This document shows, in pieces, positions 61,211 to 64,000 of a stretch of 64,000 nt of DNA (within the stretch, counting starts at the first letter, position 1; each line of letters begins with the position of its first letter). The translations under genes and the position numbers were made by a program. The notes beneath the pieces are model-generated. The model did no database searches. It saw only the letters and a list, made by a program, of their open reading frames with translations, and was not told the origin of the DNA. The stretch comes from Sipunculus nudus (Eukaryota > Annelida > Sipuncula > Golfingiida > Sipunculidae): assembly GCA_026874595.1 (NCBI GenBank), contig CM049322.1, positions 35,461,840-35,525,839 of the forward strand, given 5' to 3'.

Positions 61211-62042
61211 ATGCATACTACACTGTGTCCTTTCATTAGGATAAAATGGTACTTATAAATCATGTGACTATGTGTGTGAAATAATCTATGTAAGTAGTGC
61301 ATATATGTCATTATATATTGTAAAAACCATCACTGCAGAGGGACTGAAATACATATAATGTACTAAATAAAAGTCACATATAATAGAATCCTCTATAGTA
61401 TTAGCAGTAGGAGAGTTCAACTTTGATTAATAGCATTACCAACAGAGTTAAAACCTATCTCATGTTTTATTCATGAAGTGTCAATTTCATTAAAAGTTGC
61501 ATATACAAAAACATCAGCCCGTAAATCACAACAACAAATTTTATGTTGTACTGTGTAGTTTATCACTTCCATTTAAAGCACTGTATGCATACATAAAATA
61601 AATAAAACCCCTCTGCCACAAGATGTTTTTTGTTTTCTTTATATTCAACAGGGCTTCTCCCACCAAGCTCCTAAAGAGATATAGGAATTTTAGAGGAGCA
61701 GCTGAGACAAAAATGTAAGAGTTAATGGGAATTTTCAGCCTGAAATATTGGAAAAATATAGGATTTTTCACTTCACAATTATATTGTACTTGGTTATTTA
61801 CCGTAGCCATGATACTGAGTTTTAAAGTTTTGTTAGAATAGTTTAAGTGACTGCACTTGTGTAACTGCAAAACTTACACAGTTCTATAAAAGAGCTATAT
61901 GTTTTCTATACTAACAGTTACTTGTACAACTAGAATACGGGTAGTCCAACTATGTGTATCCACTGAAATCAGAATGGGACAGGTGAAGTGAGGCATGGAT
62001 TGAGTGGCAAGGGGAAATAGAGTGAGGTGTGTTGCATATTAG
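61211..62042. other. No gene seen; 3' flank of the peptide gene
   Basis: AT-rich. The 109-codon minus frame at 61541-61870 is unremarkable. Confidence 0.35.
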
Positions 62043-62545
62043 CATGGATGTCTGCAGCCGAAATGTGTATGTAGGTGGTGCCACCTGCCACAAAATCCAG
62101 AAAGTTATCCAAGTTGTATACTACTGCAAAATTTTAAGCAGATAAGTCAAACCACTGCCGATATATAAATGATTTTATCCCAAGGCAGTCAAACAGATGG
62201 ACACTGTGCAAAAATGGTTGCAGGTGGCACTACCAGTTTTTGGTATGATCTTTGAGATCTTTGAGATTTATGAGATACACATGCACAGTTTCTGGATGAT
62301 ACGTTGAACCAGTCCTGAGATACAAGCCAGGATGTCTGCAGCCTGAATGTGAATGTAGGTGGCGCCATGCCACCTGTCATAAAATCAAGACAGCTATCCA
62401 GGATGAAATACATATGCAAAATTTCAGATAGATAAGTCCATTCACTGCAAAGATATGAGTGATTTTATCCCAAGGCAGATGAACAGATGAACAAATGGAG
62501 GCAGTGCAAAAATGGTTGCAGGTCGTGCCACGTTTTTTTAGGTAT
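62043..62545. repeat. ~286-bp tandem duplication
   Basis: ATGTCTGCAGCCGAAATGTG near 62047 recurs as ATGTCTGCAGCCTGAATGTG near 62333. GTAGGTGGYGCCA, TATCCAAG/TATCCAGG, GATTTTATCCCAAGGCAG, and GCAAAAATGGTTGCAGGT words follow in both units. The minus-strand frames here are repeat translations. Confidence 0.85.
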
Positions 62546-63544
62546 GTTATAAAGCTATCAAAAGGGCTACCGGTACATTTGTGCAAAATTTTTAGCCTGA
62601 TTGGTCCAACGAGTCCAAAGATATGTGGGTTAATGTGTCAAAACACATGCACAGATTGACACACTGGAGAGAGGAAAGGTCAGAGGTCAGCGCAAAATAT
62701 TTTGGCACCAGTTCACATGTGACCCGATAATCGTGTAAAGTTTTGGAAAAATCTGTCTAGTGGTCTCTGGGTTCTATTCCAGAAGTGAACACAGCGGCTA
62801 AAACCCAGTCAGAAACATAGTATTCGCAAAACTTTGTTTTGGCAGATACAATAATAACAGTTACATCTAAAAAACAAATTGCAATGATGAAATATGGGAA
62901 TATACAGGAGATTTTGGTCTAAATACTGGAAAATATAGGAAATTATAGGACAACAAATTAGATAGGAAACTATAGCAAGCCCTAATTCATGCATCCTTTA
63001 TCATTTATTCTAGTATTAATGTCATTTAATGATTTTAGCGATTATTAGTTATTTAACTATCCTCTTTGCTTAAACAGAATGTCAAAAACACAAAAACTGC
63101 CAACATTTATTTTTATTCTTTATGGTAAAAAATGGTGAGGTATTTTTCACACTTTTGTCTTCTAAAACAAGTTCTACCCAGCAGTCTTTTACATTAAATA
63201 ATTTTGAAATTTAATTTGATTAATTGGTCCAAGGTTTAACACACTAAGACCAAGTGTTTTTCCCCTCCTAGTTTGAGTGACATACTGCTTTGGAAATTAT
63301 TTATTTAAAAATAAATTTCCTGAAAAAAAGAACACTGATTTGACTTTTTCTCCTGCTTTATGACTAGAACACTGACAGATCAGGAAGTGCTCTGCAAAAG
63401 GCCAATAGCCTTTGAGCATGGCCTGATTGACAAACAGCACAGTGGCTTGAGTACCTATTTGTGGTTGTGTTTTTATTAAGTAATGGACAAAATGTTTTAT
63501 TTTTTTCTGCCCTGAACCACCATCTGTACAGGCAGCTGTGTATA
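62546..63544. other. No gene seen
   Basis: 62590-62800 may continue the preceding repeat in diverged form (TGTGCAAAATTTTTAGCCTG). The remainder is AT-rich without coding signal. Confidence 0.35.
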
Positions 63545-64000
63545 ACCTTAAGTGTGACTTGTCTTTTTGACCCCAAAATCAATAGGGTTTACACTTTAGT
63601 GGTAGGTAATGTATATAAAGTTTGCAACTGATCAATCCAAACTGAAGTCATCATGCAAAATGTATAAATTGGATTATGAAGGGCCAATTCTAAGGTGCTA
63701 AAAGCTGTGTTTTAACTCTGTATCTGCAAGAATATAGGTCATGGTGACCTAATGTAGGTCTCCTGGAAGGTTCCATCAGAAGATCTAATGATATTAAGCT
63801 AATGCTCTCTTTGTCCCATACAGTTATGATTTCTGCCCTGAACCAACATCTGTCAAACCAACTAAGAATTAACTTTAACCTGTGACCTTTGCCTTTGACC
63901 CTCTGACCCCAAAACAACAGGGTTCCTATCTTAGTGGTGGATAATATATATGTAAAGTTTGAAATATTCAACCGGGAAATGGATATGCGGATGGACAATT
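63545..64000. repeat. TGACCTTTGACC / repeat B family, further copies
   Basis: GTGACTTGTCTTTTTGACCC near 63556 and GTGACCTTTGCCTTTGACCC near 63882 match the 7-kb units. Between them AAGAATATAGGTCATGGTGA, CCTAATGTAGG and TTATGATTTCTGCCCTGAAC match the repeat B module of 7830-7935 and 50980-51100. The array appears to continue past the window edge. Confidence 0.7.

Overview
The window looks like nuclear DNA from a marine lophotrochozoan, most likely a bivalve mollusc. It is visibly AT-rich and gene-poor. It carries long (TA)n, (GT)n and (CTAT)n microsatellites, many small terminal-inverted-repeat elements (MITEs), tRNA-derived SINEs, and arrays of the TGACCTTTGACC / GGACGGACGG...AGCTGAGCTAAAAA type, which I associate with bivalve genomes. 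No rRNA gene, intact tRNA gene, CRISPR, bacterial operon or transposase ORF was seen. Almost all longer open frames lie in repeats or have no recognisable protein character.

The one convincing protein-coding gene is on the + strand near the right end (CDS 60534-60872). It encodes a 112-residue secreted precursor with a signal peptide, three KR cleavage sites and a C-terminal ...MRYGR that would give a Tyr-amide, so it looks like a neuropeptide or peptide-hormone precursor. I cannot assign it to a named family. Its ATG lies one base after a good 3' splice site, so an upstream 5'UTR exon is required. The best candidate is about 47 kb upstream: an E-box, a TATA box (13356) and an initiator (A13382), then a 171-nt stretch with no ATG that ends in AAG|GTAGGA at 13552/13553. 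This gives a model of a short non-coding exon 1, a roughly 47-kb intron and a single coding exon 2. The promoter and exon 2 signals are seen directly; joining them is inference.

Layout. 1-12.9 kb: intergenic DNA with a 33/29-bp minisatellite (3.97-4.39 kb), bivalve-type dispersed repeats (4.7-8.0 kb), a long AT-cored palindrome (8.11-8.20 kb) and a large GTCCATAAC satellite (11.1-12.4 kb). 12.9-13.55 kb: candidate promoter and exon 1. 13.55-60.53 kb: the putative intron. It holds paired palindromic GGCCAGATCT repeats (14.7 and 17.15 kb), hAT-like MITEs (18.3, 19.0 and 58.5 kb), SINEs (33.1, 37.5 and 48.1 kb, plus weaker ones), a GGTATGGTTCTCAGGCAC MITE in two copies (41.5 and 57.2 kb), a GGATCCAGG MITE (38.2 kb, fragment at 43.5 kb), a 340-bp tandem array (50.9-52.4 kb), a piggyBac-like TTAA MITE (59.25 kb) and a mariner-like TA MITE (60.1 kb) just upstream of the coding exon. 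Non-repetitive stretches with TAAT motifs between these could hold enhancers. 60.53-61.2 kb: coding exon and 3'UTR with AATAAA. 61.2-64 kb: downstream intergenic DNA with a ~286-bp tandem duplication and another copy of the bivalve-type repeat.
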